A DNA stretch of 64,000 nucleotides from Metaphire vulgaris (GCA_018105865.1 CM030870.1:691001-755000), one strand, 5' to 3'. Shown: positions 10,567 to 22,613, counted from the stretch's first letter. Notes: generated by a model from the letters alone, not told the origin. A program made the numbers and translations.

Positions 10567-10771
10567 CGATGGGGGGATGTGGCGGCGGAGGATGGCCGTG
10601 ACTGTTGCAGTGGTGGGGGGGAGAGGAGCCATGCATCCTCGGCTGTGCTGCCATGTGGTGCATGTGGGGGGCAGGGTGCGGATGGTGATGCATTGGGTAG
10701 GGCGACGGGTAAGGCGGGTACGGGTGCCCATAGGGCGAATAGACGTACGGGGGCGTTCCAGTCGGACTTCC
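10567..10771 (-). CDS. FNDC3: FNDC3 exon: Pro/Tyr/His-rich linker
   Basis: This exon has acceptor TTGTTGACAG and donor ATCG|GTAAGT, 205 bases, phase 0 in and phase 1 out. It encodes about 68 residues dominated by Pro, Tyr, His and Met (PPYVYSPYGHPYPPYPSPY). Vertebrate FNDC3A has a similar Pro/His/Tyr-rich region between the N-terminal motif and the FN3 array, so position and composition agree. No folded domain is expected; it is probably a disordered spacer. Open frames on the opposite strand over the same DNA are shadows of this exon. Confidence 0.88.
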
Positions 10772-10801
10772 CTGTCAACAAAGACAAATGGCGTCATGAC
10801 C

Positions 10802-10802
<1 letters not shown>

Positions 10803-10842
<40 letters not shown>
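10803..10842. repeat. (CAAT)n microsatellite
   Basis: Ten CAAT units just 5' of the FNDC3 Pro/His exon, in the intron. Confidence 0.95.
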
Positions 10843-10931
10843 GAAATAAATTTATTTCTCAGCATCCTGTTGAATACAACTTCATCAAAAGAACACAAAA
10901 TCACCAATCAAGTTAACATCGTTCATTCAAG

Positions 10932-11394
10932 CATTGGCGTAGCCACAGGGCGCACGGGGGGGCGGCGGTCCCGCTATTCTGGCTGGGACAGGTAGTGGGG
11001 TTTACGCAAAATCCGTTGAGAATTGGGGGGGAGGTAGCATGAGCAATGAGAAAAGAATGTGCAAAGAACTCCTTGACGACCTTTCTTTAGCAGCTTAGCT
11101 CGTCTGAGACTTTTCTACCCCCAGAAATATTGATTTGCCCCCCCCCATTCGGCAACCCTGGCTGTGCCACTCAGAGATGTAGTACTTGGTACTTGTACTC
11201 GAGTACAAATTTTTAGTACTTGTACTTGGAGGCCAGGTACTTGTACTCGGAGTTTTTGGAATGCAAGTACTTGCACTTGGAGTCCAGGTACTTGTACTCA
11301 AAAGTTTTTGGAATGCAAGTACTTTTACTTGTACTTGGAGGTCAGGTACTTGTACTTGAAGCATTGTGTACTTGCTACATCCCTGGTGCCACTG
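10932..11394. mobile_element. hAT-like element (outer), perfect 8-bp duplication
   Basis: CATTGGCGTAGCCACAGG at the left and TGTGCCACTG at the right, flanked by a perfect CATTCAAG duplication (10924-10931 and 11395-11402). It is interrupted by a second hAT-type element at 11172-11385. Confidence 0.85.
11172..11385. mobile_element. Nested Tol2-like hAT element with GTACTTG subterminal repeats
   Basis: CAGAGATGTAGTACTTGG at the left and TACTTGCTACATCCCTG at the right, with a perfect 8-bp duplication GTGCCACT. The interior has about three ~60-bp units built of GTACTTGTACTC. CAGAG.TGTA ends and GTACTTGAGTA-like motifs are typical of Tol2-type hAT elements. Non-coding. Confidence 0.85.
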
Positions 11395-12687
11395 CATTCA
11401 AGACATGCAACATGACGCACGTTTTCTACAGCATGACGGTCATCACTAAGTCTTGACAACTAATTACTCTCTTTGTGCAGAAAATTCAGTATTTCGTATT
11501 TTAAAGATTTCTGCAGCATGAATTTTTCAATTACAACTGGCGGGCGTGCCACCGCTAGAGATTCTATCGAAGCAAGATCTTTCCAGTGAGAGAGAGAGTG
11601 TGTGTGTGTGTCGGCTAAGTGCTTCGACGGAAAGCAATCTGATTTAGAGAAATCAATGAGACAAGTAAACAACATCAGAAGCGTTTTGTAGAAAGAAGTT
11701 TAAACCAGACTAAACACGCGTCTGGCAAAAACACGCTCGAGGAGTAATCAGCGGCCACGACGGGCTACCGGAATCTGTGTTTAATTTAAACTCTGTTTCA
11801 CTTTATTGCCTTAGTTTCGGCTTCTTAGAAAACAAGGCTTGGCAGGTTTTTAACCAAAGCTTCCTCCTTTTCAAAGCGGGGATGGTTCAGCTTAGCACAG
11901 ACTGGTTCACTTCCTGTTTCCAATTTCACCATGGAGGACACACAAGTCCCACCAGGTGCTTTTCCAGACATATGTAGTTCAACTACTGTAATCACCAAAA
12001 TCCAACCAAACTCAACTCTTGGAACATATTCTCTTGAACCAAAATATTTGTCAAAATTCAGATATCCATTATTCTGCTTTTTATGGAAGGCTTTGTGAGT
12101 CCATGCTATTTAGAAAACTTCCAAAAAAAATTGTAGAAAAACAGAAATTAATAGTCATATTCCAGATTTTCTGTCATAGATCACATATCACATCACCCTT
12201 GCCTGGCTGACCACTCAGCCTTGGTCTCAAAAACACTATATTATAAATACTTACATCCTTACTGCTTTTACTTACTTCCTTGCTTACTTGCCATACCTAC
12301 TTACTTACTGATATGTGACCACGTTTCCTCCTGTTTGTCCGCCATTTTGCAAAACATTCGGCGGCAACACAGACGGCCGCTTCTAGAATAGAATCTCTGT
12401 AGATTCCAAAGTATTTCAAAATTATTACATTTAAAGTGACAGAAGTAAAAAAAAACAGAATCGCATATCGAAATAAAGGCAACTGTTTAAAAGTGAAAAA
12501 AAATGTTCAAAATTGTAGAAATTAAGACTCTCTGGAAGTACCTAGTCTATTGATGGCACGGACGGCAGAAAGTTGAAGTCAATTTGCTGCCATATTTGCT
12601 AAGTTTCAGACAATAGTTACCACGGTTGCCAAGGCTACCATGAAAATTACTGTAAAACTAATATATAATACCATCCCCTGCTTCTGG

Positions 12688-12822
12688 GGGCGGAAGATGG
12701 CAGAGTGGGTTATGTGCTGGAGCGGGTTCAAGCTCCGTTAGTGCCCCTAGTGGCTTTCACACAGGCAGTAATGCCTTCTAAGCCACTTTAAATCATGCTA
12801 AGTAAGCACCGGTAAGTATAAA
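12688..12822 (+). repeat. tRNA-derived SINE (GGCGGAAGATGGC family), intact copy
   Basis: GGCGGAAGATGGCAGAGTGG contains a box A-like start and GGGTTCAAGCTCC a box B. The body ends AAGCCACTTTAAATCATGC and is followed by a (TAAG)n tail broken by CACCGG. The second copy at 50123-50654 carries two hAT insertions. Confidence 0.7.
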
Positions 12823-13006
12823 ACCAAATGACTTTATACACCGAAAGTATTAAAGACCCAGCTTCAATATGAAGTCTTACGGTAATGCAATCACACTTAA
12901 CAAAATGGAGGAAAAAACTGGCTTCACTTACAGACGCCACATGTGACTCTTCAGTTTAGCAATGACTAAATTCTATGTCCTGATGAGAAGGAGGAGCCAG
13001 ACTATA

Positions 13007-13010
13007 TATC

Positions 13011-13066
<56 letters not shown>
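13007..13066. repeat. (TA)n microsatellite
   Basis: TA dinucleotide run in an FNDC3 intron, with TA-rich flanks to 13155. Confidence 0.95.
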
Positions 13067-13071
<5 letters not shown>

Positions 13072-13230
13072 GCAATGCTTTTGGTACGGAGCCAGCAGCT
13101 ACAGTTTTAGGTCTTATACACGCTGCAACATATATATATATCTATATATACGTACACGTCCCCAGCCAATCAGAGTGACAAAAACGTGACATGTTATTAC
13201 GTCGCTGGCGGTCAAAGTGTTAATTAGGCA

Positions 13231-13231
13231 G

Positions 13232-13269
<38 letters not shown>
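13231..13269. repeat. FNDC3: (CA)n microsatellite beside an FNDC3 donor
   Basis: CA repeat beginning seven bases inside the intron after the PPGH exon. On the transcript it is (GU)n directly after the donor, a configuration known to influence splicing in other genes. Confidence 0.9.
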
Positions 13270-13271
<2 letters not shown>

Positions 13272-13275
13272 TTAC

Positions 13276-13451
13276 ATAATATCCGACCATCATTGGAGGA
13301 GCGGGAATTCCCGGAGGCTGCGACGAGAGGATGACGTTCGTGAGGATTCCATTCTCGTCTATGATCTGCTGGACCATGTGCCCAGGTGGCACCTGCATTG
13401 GCATCGGCAGCGGCGGCCCGTTGTTCGACACCATCCGAACTGTGGCGGGAC
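13276..13451 (-). CDS. FNDC3: FNDC3 exon: conserved PPGH motif region
   Basis: The acceptor TTCTTTAG and donor TTAT|GTAAGC bound 176 bases. The single base left by the previous exon completes a Gly codon, giving IQGPAT, which lines up with vertebrate IQGPAE. The segment then reads PMQVPPGHMVQQIIDENG, matching the vertebrate IHVPPGYISQVIEDNTG stretch, and ends at a complete codon (phase 0). A CA microsatellite sits 8 bases inside the following intron. This exon and the previous one fix the gene family and its orientation. Its distance from the first coding exon (24.3 kb) is the largest intron in the window. Confidence 0.93.
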
Positions 13452-13798
13452 CTAAAGAAAGAATTCACAACAGCAATAATGCTCTCAGCACAGACTAACA
13501 CTATACAGTCGCTGCTAAAAGTTTAGGGCAGAGGTATTCAAATGCGATATGTCAAACATTCCAATATTACTGTTCATACTAGCGGATAAGTCGACTCTGC
13601 GTTTTAAAGCGAATTATAGAGCATACATTTCTGGACTTATATGTGAGTATATACGGTAGCTAAAACTTCCAGTGTAGCCCAGGCTCCCTACAGAACTTCC
13701 CTTTATATAACCCAGTGGTTCCCAAGCCTTTCATGTGGAAGCTCATGTCTATTATTTTCGGTACCTAAGAGGGCAACAACATTAAAAGATACTTATAT

Positions 13799-13878
13799 TT
13801 AACCTCTTAACTGGGTATTTAACTGTAACTCAATGTAAAATGGACGGATATATCCGGGGTCCCCAGTTAAGGGGTTAA
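13799..13878. mobile_element. 80-bp TTAA-bounded MITE, copy 2
   Basis: Same family as 9976-10055, opposite orientation, 80 bp, with TTAA on both sides. The left arm has CTCTTAAC in place of CCCTTAAC. Confidence 0.85.
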
Positions 13879-14194
13879 GAATTTTACACTATGCCATAGA
13901 TCAGAGGTGGCCAACCCCATAGAAGGTGGCCACCCCTACTATAGATGATGTGGGTTCTTATAATGAAAATCAATCTGATCCACAGGGAATCTAGATGTTT
14001 ATAAAAATGTAAAAGACGTGTTATACAATTTTTAACTTTCAGAAATAAATATTCGAAAACTATAGGAGCAGTCATTTTCCGTTCAAATTCAAATGCTCAT
14101 TTTACTTACTTACTTAAATCAGTTTCAGAAACCGCTGTTAATCTAATTCTTTTACTGTTCTTCATAATCAGTTATTTACTGTATAAATAATATG

Positions 14195-14350
14195 GATAGA
14201 AAACTTAAAAGAGGATGCAGAAGAAATGCAAATGAACTTCATCCAAATGACCAGAGCAGCAAGAGACAGACAGAAGTGGAAGGAACTCATTCAGACCCAT
14301 CGTCCAACCCAATAGGGAACGACGGAAGGAAAGAAAGAAGAAAAAGATAA
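14195..14350 (+). pseudogene. RTE-type LINE C-terminal fragment
   Basis: The translation EDAEEMQMNF then RAARDRQKWKELIQTHRPTQ resembles the extreme C-terminus (A.DR..W......P) of RTE-type endonuclease-reverse transcriptases. It ends at a stop and an AAAGATAATAATC tail. Confidence 0.5.
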
Positions 14351-14771
14351 TAATCAGTTATACTGAATTTTAGATGCAAGTCTATTATCTATATCTATGT
14401 CTGGGGCTCTGGGCACAAAGTCATAAGTGCATCAAGGTTATATTTTCTCAGCTATGAAGTCTTTTTTTAAACCCCGAGCCGACCGGATATTGACAGGGAT
14501 GTAGCCAAGATTTTAGGTTGGGTGGGGGCGCTGAAGCCCAAGAATCACTCCTCTCCCTTCCTTTTGAGCCCGCAACGCCATTTGGGCTTGAAATCATTTG
14601 TGGGGGGGGGAGGGGCTAGCTTCAGGCTTGGGAGCTTGAGCCCCCCAAGCCCATGCCTAGCTACGTTGTCCCTGGATATTGAGCATCTGTGTCTGAATGT
14701 GTGGTCATGTTGTGTTGATCCAGAATTCCAGATTATATCTTTTCCTCACAGAACCACGCAAAATCAGCAGA

Positions 14772-14851
14772 TTAACCCCTTAACTGGGGACCCCGAATAT
14801 ATCCGTCCATTTTACATTGAGTTGCAGTTAAATACCCAGTTAAGGGGTTAA
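14772..14851. mobile_element. 80-bp TTAA-bounded MITE, copy 3
   Basis: Same orientation as copy 1. TTAA|CCCCTTAACTGGGG...CCCAGTTAAGGGG|TTAA, with GGATATATCC degraded to GAATATATCC. Confidence 0.85.
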
Positions 14852-15435
14852 ACAAACTCGTTTTGTGATTACGACTACAGTATAGGAACGCGCATCGAAC
14901 ATAAGTTTCTCCACCCAACCTGCACTGAATTCTCCATAAAATCCTCAATTTTTTGCATTTTATTATTGCCTGATTTTAAGTTATCCATGTTCACGCTTAG
15001 GAGCTCTAAAAACAAAACTGCAGACAGTAGTAGCCGTTGTAACAGATGACATCATGATGTCTTGTACCCTCTGAATTTCAACAATACATGGAAACAGAGG
15101 ATTTAAAAAGTTTCGTTCGCTAACAGCGGGAGCATTAGATAATTCAATTATATCTGAAAATAACAACTGCGTTCAGAGTGAATTAACAAAAGCCAATGGG
15201 GTGCTCTCTGAGTGCTCGAACAAAATTCGACTTCGTAGAAACAACTGAATCTAGACTGCAGATCACACATTATTGCAACTTTTGTTTAGTTGTCATTTAT
15301 TTGAATGTAAATACAGTTTTGAAATTAATAAAAAAAATACATTGTTTTGAGGAGACCTTGGCGGGCCACAAATCGCCTATGGGCCACGGTTTGAAACCTC
15401 TCTTTTATAAAAAATACATTGTATTAAATATTGTA

Positions 15436-15716
15436 CAGGAGACCTACCCGTACCCAGGCCACTACCTATGAGAGCTGGTACCCGTACCCGGTTAAACCAC
15501 AAAACTTTGAAGCCTGTCAGCGGCCGCCATTATAGATTTATTTTGATGTCAGAACGTCATCTGTATTTCTTTATGTTTTTTAAAATCCAAACTGAACGCT
15601 TGTTACACTAATACACTTTACAATATTATTTTTCTATTACTGCATTGCTAATTTGCTATAGTAGTGAGAAATGAAAATATAATTTTTCGAGTAAAAGCAG
15701 ATACAGGCACAAACAT
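15436..15716. mobile_element. Internal fragment of the TACCCG-repeat hAT element
   Basis: It shares CGCCATTATAGATTTATT, TTACACTAATACACTTTA and TATTACTGCATTGCTAATTT with the elements at 35624 and 44963. It lacks the terminal TAGAGATGTGC repeats. Confidence 0.7.
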
Positions 15717-15903
15717 ACACACATAGACATATTCAGTGACACAGTAGGAAATAGATTGCATGCAGAGGAAATGAATGCAAAAATTGAAGTTGTTTTAGTT
15801 CATAGGTCACTTCCAAGACTGCCGCGGGTGAAGCATTTCCGAGGAAAGAAGGGAGGGGCACAGAGGGATATTTGTTTCAGGAATTGACCTTCAAAGGTCA
15901 AAG

Positions 15904-16102
15904 GCAGAGACTGTTTTAATAAGAAAAATTTATCACTGCACTAAACTAAAAAAATTGTAGATATCCGTGCAAAAAACAAGCAAAAAAAGGCCATCCGGAA
16001 AATTTATCACTGCACAAAGCACAGAAATTGCATTTTACCACTGCACATTTTCATTTACCACTGCACATTTTGTGTATCACTGCACGTTAAAACAGACCGT
16101 GT
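15904..16102. mobile_element. Palindromic element with TATCACTGCAC internal repeats
   Basis: CAGAGACTGTTTTAA at the left and TTAAAACAGACCGTG at the right form imperfect inverted ends. Between them 'TTATCACTGCAC' or close variants occur five times. The family was not identified. Confidence 0.5.
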
Positions 16103-16852
16103 GACTCAAAGGGGTTTACATATTTAGCCCTCCAAAGGAGCTTCATGAGGAGCATTAAAATTGAAATTGTCAATTCATCAAAAAGAACATAAAACTTTCT
16201 CTAGGACTTTCTCAGGATTTTTGCTCTGACTCAACTGCATATCCCTCCGCTGTCTACACCATGGTCAAATAACAAATTCTGAGTCACAATTTCCTTCCTC
16301 TCTTGCAATATTTCATCAAGTTTTTTTTTTCTAAACTGATATCATTTTTCTTCAAAAAATCATTTCCTCCATTGCTGTAACGTCCCAACCAAAATGACCC
16401 TTTAGATTAAATGACCCTGCATGAATGACCCCCACCTTTGGCTATAGCTACTTCATATACTTACATTAAGTGCCTAGGAATAAGCAGCTTCTGAGGTGCT
16501 GCTCTTGAAAGCGCTATAGCAATTAACGAGATTTTGCTTACTTACTTACTTAAATTAGCATTCACAATGCCAATTGAAAATGCCCATGGCAAATTAGAAA
16601 AGGTTAAAAAACATATTCAACGTCCTTTCAAATTATGCAGTGCGTGTAATATTGCCCAGAGGCCCATAGTGTATACATATACCAACTGAAAATGAACCAT
16701 GCGAGAAATACAGCACAATACAGTACCAAAAGAACTACGATACTTTAAACAAGCCTGACTTAATTATAAAATTATGCAAACAATATTAGCAATTTAAAGT
16801 TTCTTGGCCTTGGCTGATGCTCCTAGAGTTTACTCTCAACTTAACACGATTA

Positions 16853-17253
16853 GGGGCTGTCCATTAATTATGTCAAAAATTTTTGGGCAATTTTTGACCC
16901 TTCCCCTTGTCAACAACTGTCAACTTTCAGTTACCCTCCCCCCATATAAAATCAAAACTTTTTGACCCCCAGATCAATGACAGGTCCCAATAACAAGGTT
17001 ATTATTTTTTGCGGTCATGACCATTTTCTCCCTGTTTTGCTCATCGAGTGTCAAAATGTGGTGGCGATGACCTTTTTTTCTAATGCTTTTTTCCATTGTA
17101 ATAAGTAGTATTCCATGAAATTTCCTACTCTGAGTATTTGTAAAAAGTGAAATTGTTGACGTCAACTTCTCTTGACCCCTCCCCCTGTCAACAACTGTCA
17201 AACTTTTTCAAACCCCTCCCCCTAAATTGTTGACGTAATTAATGGACAGCCCC
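16853..17253. mobile_element. Harbinger-like MITE with TTA duplication
   Basis: GGGGCTGTCCATTAATTA at the left and AATTAATGGACAGCCCC at the right, flanked by TTA on both sides. This is the 3-bp target duplication of PIF/Harbinger transposons. The interior repeats TGTCAACAACTGTCAA. Non-coding. Confidence 0.8.
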
Positions 17254-17376
17254 TTATGTATAATTAATAACATGATAAACAAATAAATAAGACAATACGA
17301 ATTAGTGTCTGAAAACAAATTGAGTTTATTTCCACATACACATACACATGTTCAATCGTGTATAATTGTATATAGA

Positions 17377-17450
<74 letters not shown>
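17377..17450. repeat. (GAT)n microsatellite
   Basis: 24 trinucleotide units; it produces poly-Met and poly-Ser open frames that are not genes. Confidence 0.95.
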
Positions 17451-17451
<1 letters not shown>

Positions 17452-17872
17452 GTAAAGGCCCTATGTAAGTGGTCTGAGATGGGTGATCTCTTGTAATAGG
17501 CACATGGCATTGACCCAAATTAAACAACATGATCGCCGGCCATAAATTTTTTTTACAAAACTAGATAGAGAGACACCCAAGTTCAAGACACTGCACACCC
17601 TCTAACAGTCTCAGGTCAACAGACGAGCTAATGTTTCCAATCCGCCGGCAATAAACCATTCATTCCCAGATGCAAATCATCACACCGTATAGACTATAGA
17701 GCTAGAGCGGCAGCCTCAGTTAGTAAATGTGGGGGAAAACAAGAAACAGAACAAGAACGAGAAAATACACAACAGAATCACTTTCAGGACAACATCTGAT
17801 GCATACAGTATACATATGCATATTTGTCTCCAGACACTTCGTCATATAAGACCTTTGGGAACTAAGAACTAA

Positions 17873-17876
<4 letters not shown>

Positions 17877-17919
<43 letters not shown>

Positions 17920-18038
17920 CCATTGATATATATATATATATGCATATACAAGGTGAATCAAAATAAAACAAAATATAATGTTACCATACATACATAATAT
18001 TGTTTATATAATTAAGTAACGTTTTATTTTGACTCACC

Positions 18039-18098
<60 letters not shown>

Positions 18099-18277
18099 TG
18101 GATTCCACTTAATCGCATACCACTTAGTTGCATAACCTGCATAATCGCATAACAACATAAAACCCGAACCAGTGTTTTGTCCGTACAATTCATTATCAGA
18201 CGTCCCGGTTATTCGCATAGCCCAGTTAATCACATAAGCAAGGCTTGCACGGCACCTATGCAATTAAGCAGGTTTTA

Positions 18278-18326
<49 letters not shown>
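17877..18326. repeat. Three (TA)n tracts around a pogo-like element
   Basis: TA runs at about 17877-17918, 18044-18095 and 18281-18326. The last two flank the element at 18097-18279. A short AATCAAAATAAAACA...GTTTTATTTTGACTC inverted repeat (17956-18038) lies between the first two. Confidence 0.9.
18097..18279. mobile_element. Short pogo/Tigger-like MITE
   Basis: CAGTGGATTCCACTTAATCG at the left and GCAGGTTTTACTG at the right, with TA on each side. Internal ATCGCATA and GCATAA motifs repeat. 'CAGT...TCC.CTTAA.CG.ATA' ends are typical of pogo/Tigger elements. It sits inside TA microsatellite. Confidence 0.65.
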
Positions 18327-18329
<3 letters not shown>

Positions 18330-18959
18330 AAAGATTTGATCAATAGTTTGCCAAAACCCACAATCAATAAAAACAATAAACTTAGATATTAGAAAGAAAT
18401 TTAAACTGTGTTTTTGTTTGTTTATGATTGTTCAAATGGTAAACAGAAGGACAAGATTTGGGACATGCATGAAAGTAATCGGGGTGTTGGGGGAAGGGGT
18501 CATAGAAAGGAAATTTAAGTGAGAAAATCTCAATGACCTGAAAAATTCAATTGACCTTTAGTAAAACAGTCAGGTACAAAGTCATCTGACTATATGTCCT
18601 TTTCTATGACTGCCTCTGTTTCACTTCATGCTGTGTTTCCACCTGTATGTCTATTTGCATGTCTGTCTGCATGCCCCTCTCTCTATCTTTCTTCTTGGCA
18701 CAAAACCTATGCCAGTCAAATAGACTACTTAATGTATTTGTTAGGGCATAAATGATTGGAGTAATTTACCGATTTCCGATTCCGATTACCGGTAATTGTG
18801 ATTTTCCTTTGCAAGATTCCGATACGATAATCGGTTATGCCCTAGTATTTTGTACCCTTCTACAGTTAAGAAACTCAACAGAAGTGCAACATCATCTTTG
18901 ACATTGTACAACTATACAGCAGCATGGAAGGTTACAAGTACACCTTGGGAGTTACATAA

Positions 18960-19410
18960 TAGACGACAGAATGAGAATAGGTATGGTCAAGAAAGCCTTC
19001 TGGAGGACGAAAGAGCTCATGAGAAGAGATCGCAAGATCGAGGGCAAGAAAAGACTCATCCAATGCTACATCTTCCCAGTGCTGACTTATGGAAGTGAAA
19101 CCTGGACAATGAACAGGAAGATTGTGAAAAAGATCACGGCCTTTAAGTGTTATGGTGTTACAGAAGGATCTTGAGAATGAGCTGCAGATGAACAAGGTTA
19201 CAAACGACAGAGCCCTAGAAAGAAGCAACACAGCAGCCAAGTGGAAACGGGAAATAATACGAAGAAAAATGTCCTACGCTGGTCACTTCATGAGAGGTTC
19301 GGCTGGAGACCTATCACTGATAATAATGGAAGGTAGAATAGAAGGAACAAAGGGAAGGGAGTGACTGAGAAGAAGCTGGATGGACAACATCTTTTATTGG
19401 TCAGGCACAA
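18960..19410 (+). pseudogene. RTE-type LINE reverse transcriptase C-terminal fragment
   Basis: The translation has KCYIF..LTYGSETWT-type sequence (CYIFPVLTYGSETWTMN), then in a shifted frame RALERSNTAAKWKREIIRRK, MSYAGHFMRG and EGRIEGTKGRE. These are the YGSETW and R.K..Y.GH..RG motifs at the end of RTE-like endonuclease-reverse transcriptases. Frameshifts and a stop make it non-functional. Confidence 0.75.
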
Positions 19411-19757
19411 AGAACTATGGAGCCCTAAAAAGAGCAGCAGAGAGAGAGAGAGAGAGAGAGAGAAAAAAAGAATTGGAGGGAAGTGACTGTCAACCCTCTG
19501 ATAGAGGTTGACACAAAAATGTACTTGACGAAGTATTTCCGATGTTTTGAATACTTTGAATACTTGACTTGAGAAACTTCGGCCTAGTTCGTGTGCGTGC
19601 GTGCGTGCGCGCGTGCATGCGCGCGCGTGTGTGTGTGTGTAACGTCTTGAGGACTGTGCGTACCGGTATGGAGCATCTGTCGTGAACGAATCATAATAAA
19701 AGGAGCAATTTCATTTCAGAGTGACCGAGCTGCTCAATGCCAATCACCCTGCCTATT

Positions 19758-19826
19758 CCTCCTCCTCCTCCTCCTCCTCCTCCTCCTCTCCTCCTCCTCC
19801 TCCTCCTCATCATCATCATCATCACC
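19758..19826. repeat. (TCC)n(TCA)n microsatellite
   Basis: Trinucleotide tract in the large FNDC3 intron. Flanking sequence to 20090 shows no gene or recognised element. Confidence 0.95.
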
Positions 19827-20090
19827 CTCGTCTCTGCCAAGCTATCTTGAGTATTCCAGATAAGTCCCAACAGGGCGGTCGTCTGGTCGGGTCGACCCAT
19901 GTGCGGCTAATGTGCTTCGATGGACCTATATAGAACCAAGCATAAGACAAGATAAAGAGTGCGCCGCACGGGCGAAGAACAGGAACAAGAACCGCAATTC
20001 AGCACCGACCAACGGCAGCAGCAGCAGCAGCACAATGGCCACTGTCCAACCCACAGAGAAACACAGCTGGATTACGGTAGAGCGGTCAAC

Positions 20091-20262
20091 CAGGGGCGTA
20101 GGTAGCCAGGAATTATGATCTGGAGGGATAAAGCGATTTGGGAGGGATAGATAAATCTTTAAAAAACGTTGAAAATCTTAAAAATACATTAACAACTTTA
20201 AGGTAGCCTGATTTGGAAGGGGGGTATATATACCGATATATCCCCCCGTCGCTACGCCCGTG
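20091..20262. mobile_element. hAT-like MITE, CAGGGGCGTAG family, copy 1
   Basis: CAGGGGCGTAGGTAGCCAGG at the left and GTCGCTACGCCCGTG at the right, with 8-bp duplication CGGTCAAC/CGGTCAAT. The interior is AAATCTTAAAAAACGTT-like. Other copies are at 21361, 28964, 47221 and 47494. Confidence 0.85.
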
Positions 20263-21360
20263 CGGTCAATGCCAGACATACAGAAGTAATACGCCAGGAC
20301 ATGCATTAAGACACCTGAAACGATGTCTAGCCACTTTACCGTAAAACTAGAAGACTTTAAGGAAAAGAAAAAGAGGAATTTCAAAACCCTGTAAAGGGCA
20401 GCGGACATCAAAGGGGACATCAAAGGTTTTTCAGTGTCCATTCAGCACCCAACTGACTGTTAGACCAAATGGTAATTCCTTGGCTGGACCCCCCCCCCCC
20501 CGCTTATAAAAGCTAACAAAAAGCACCAATTTATGATACGGTTGCAGGTTTATCAGTGAATTTCTGGGTCTTTGCCCCCTCCTCCCATTAATTTTTGCCT
20601 AATTAAGGACAACTTCGGGTCATGACGTCAGAGCTGGTTGTCAGGTCCATCCATTTCACAAAGGCTCTAATTCATCTAATTATTGATCCAAAATATTTTC
20701 AAAATCTAGATCAAAATGAAATTCAGGGCACCGTCTCAAAAGGAAACAGCAGCAGAAGAGCAAGAAAAAGACTGGAGTCTCTTTAATTGAATTGCATTGA
20801 TTGACTGATTGATTGACTGATTGATTGCCCCCCCCCCCCGTGAATTCCCTGCATCCATTCTAAATCTAACAACTTCCTCTGAAAATCTAGGTCATAAAAT
20901 CATTAAGTGAATAAAGGTCCGTTTTACCCCTTCTTCCCCCATCCCAAGTTAGCACAGGTAACCCTAAAAGCGCCAGGAACAACAGCCAGTCAAACGGCGT
21001 CAAGAGGAAGCAAAGCACAGGCGGTCGGTAGCCTAGACTGCCCTAAAGGCTGCTTGGGAGATCGAGGGATGGGGGAAGATATCCCAGCTGAGAAAAAACA
21101 GCAGCTACTCTGACATGTAAACAAGTGTTTATTCATTAGCAATGAAAACACAATACATCACCTATACGGAGTGGCCACGCAGGATGAAGTGGCGGGGAGA
21201 CAGCCGCCCCCCACCCCGGGCGCCGAGGAGGGGGGCGCCAAAATCTGGTTTCGGGTTAGTAAAATAAATAAGCAACGACATTTTGTTGCTCATCAGGGCT
21301 TTTTGGAGGTTGAGGGCACCATCCATACACCTTGCCTCCCGGGTGCCAGATACCCCAGCT

Positions 21361-21427
21361 CAGGGCGTAGCCAGGAATCTGATGTGGAGGCATATATACC
21401 GATATGCCTCCCGTCGCTATGCCCCTG
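21361..21427. mobile_element. hAT-like MITE, CAGGGGCGTAG family, 67-bp deletion copy
   Basis: Both ends are present (CAGGGCGTAGCCAGGAAT, GTCGCTATGCCCCTG) but the AT-rich core is missing. Flanks CCCCAGCT/CCCTCGCT are a weak duplication. Confidence 0.7.
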
Positions 21428-21429
21428 CC

Positions 21430-22557
21430 CTCGCTACGCCACTGTTCACATCAAAGACGTGGCACCATAGATATATATAGAAATTACAAAACATGACGTC
21501 ACGCAGGGCGTCTCCCTCCATTAAACACTGGTGGATGCAAATGTGGCGCTATTTAAATAGCCAGATAGCATTAATACCTAGCAAGACTGAATCGTCCATA
21601 ATATTATTACTAACAATAACTATCGACGGGTGTTTAGAATTGGTGCAGAATACTACTCTATGTAAACTTTACAAATCATGAGACGTAATGAAGTTCAAGA
21701 AGAATAGCCCAAAACAGTGATTCTGGCATGAAATGACGGCGCTATATTAATTATTTACAAGACCCAAGCGTGTTGCCATGTATATCACACTATCAAATGG
21801 CACAAAAAAATTCAAGCTGACCACAATGATGACAACAACAACGACGGCAATGATGATGAAGGCTGTTGCAAACTGATGCAGTGACTGACAACAAGAGCAA
21901 CTAATCTGTGCAGCAGACTTCATCCTTTACAGATGGATTTGGAGCGCCATTATTGATCATACACGTACAGTCGGGCATTAGAAATAGTGCTGTAAAAGTG
22001 CATAACTATCATAACTATTATCAACTTGATAGGTGGAAAGAAAGAGGATGGAAGGAAAAAAGGAGAAGAAGAAGAAGAAAGAAGAAGAAGAAGAAGAAAA
22101 GAAGAAAGAAGAGAACAAGAACAAGAAGAACAAGAAGAAGAACAAGAAAACAGAGGAAGGTAGGCAAGCGGTAGAGTTGTCCAGCGGCTCTTCCGCATCT
22201 GGAAACGCCATCATTCTATCATTCCGCATTCCCAATTCCAACCATTTGGTCGGAAAGATTGGAGGGTCCGCCTGGATGAAGGTCAAGGAAGGATGGAGAA
22301 GAAAAGGGAAGACGGAAGAAACAGCCGCTCCATAAAACGTCCTATGCTCCAACGGACAAGGCAGTGGCACCCCGAGGGGTAAAGCTGGCCAATCAATCAC
22401 CACCCTCAGTCGAGCAGCTGTTTATAAACATGTCGCTAATGGCTTATTTCCCCCAGTCCGTGGATGAAGAGGGTGGGATGGATGGGGGAGCGGTGGGTAA
22501 AACGCGCGGTGGGGGCATAAATAAACAAAAAATCAGCTGATTACCGTTGTTGAGTCG

Positions 22558-22560
<3 letters not shown>
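21430..22560. other. Intronic stretch without a gene; (GAA)n at 22052-22150
   Basis: Part of the large FNDC3 intron. It holds a purine-rich GAA/AAG tract that gives lysine/glutamate-rich and Phe/Ser-rich frames on opposite strands, and unremarkable flanking sequence. No coding signal was seen. Confidence 0.7.

Positions 22561-22612
<52 letters not shown>
22561..22612. repeat. (TC)n microsatellite
   Basis: About 25 TC units between CCACC and CCTTCACCCC. Confidence 0.95.

Positions 22613-22613
<1 letters not shown>

Noticed and set aside
10526..10995. Plus-strand frames of 107 and 146 codons
   Set aside because: Shadows of the FNDC3 Pro/His exon extended through CAAT repeats.
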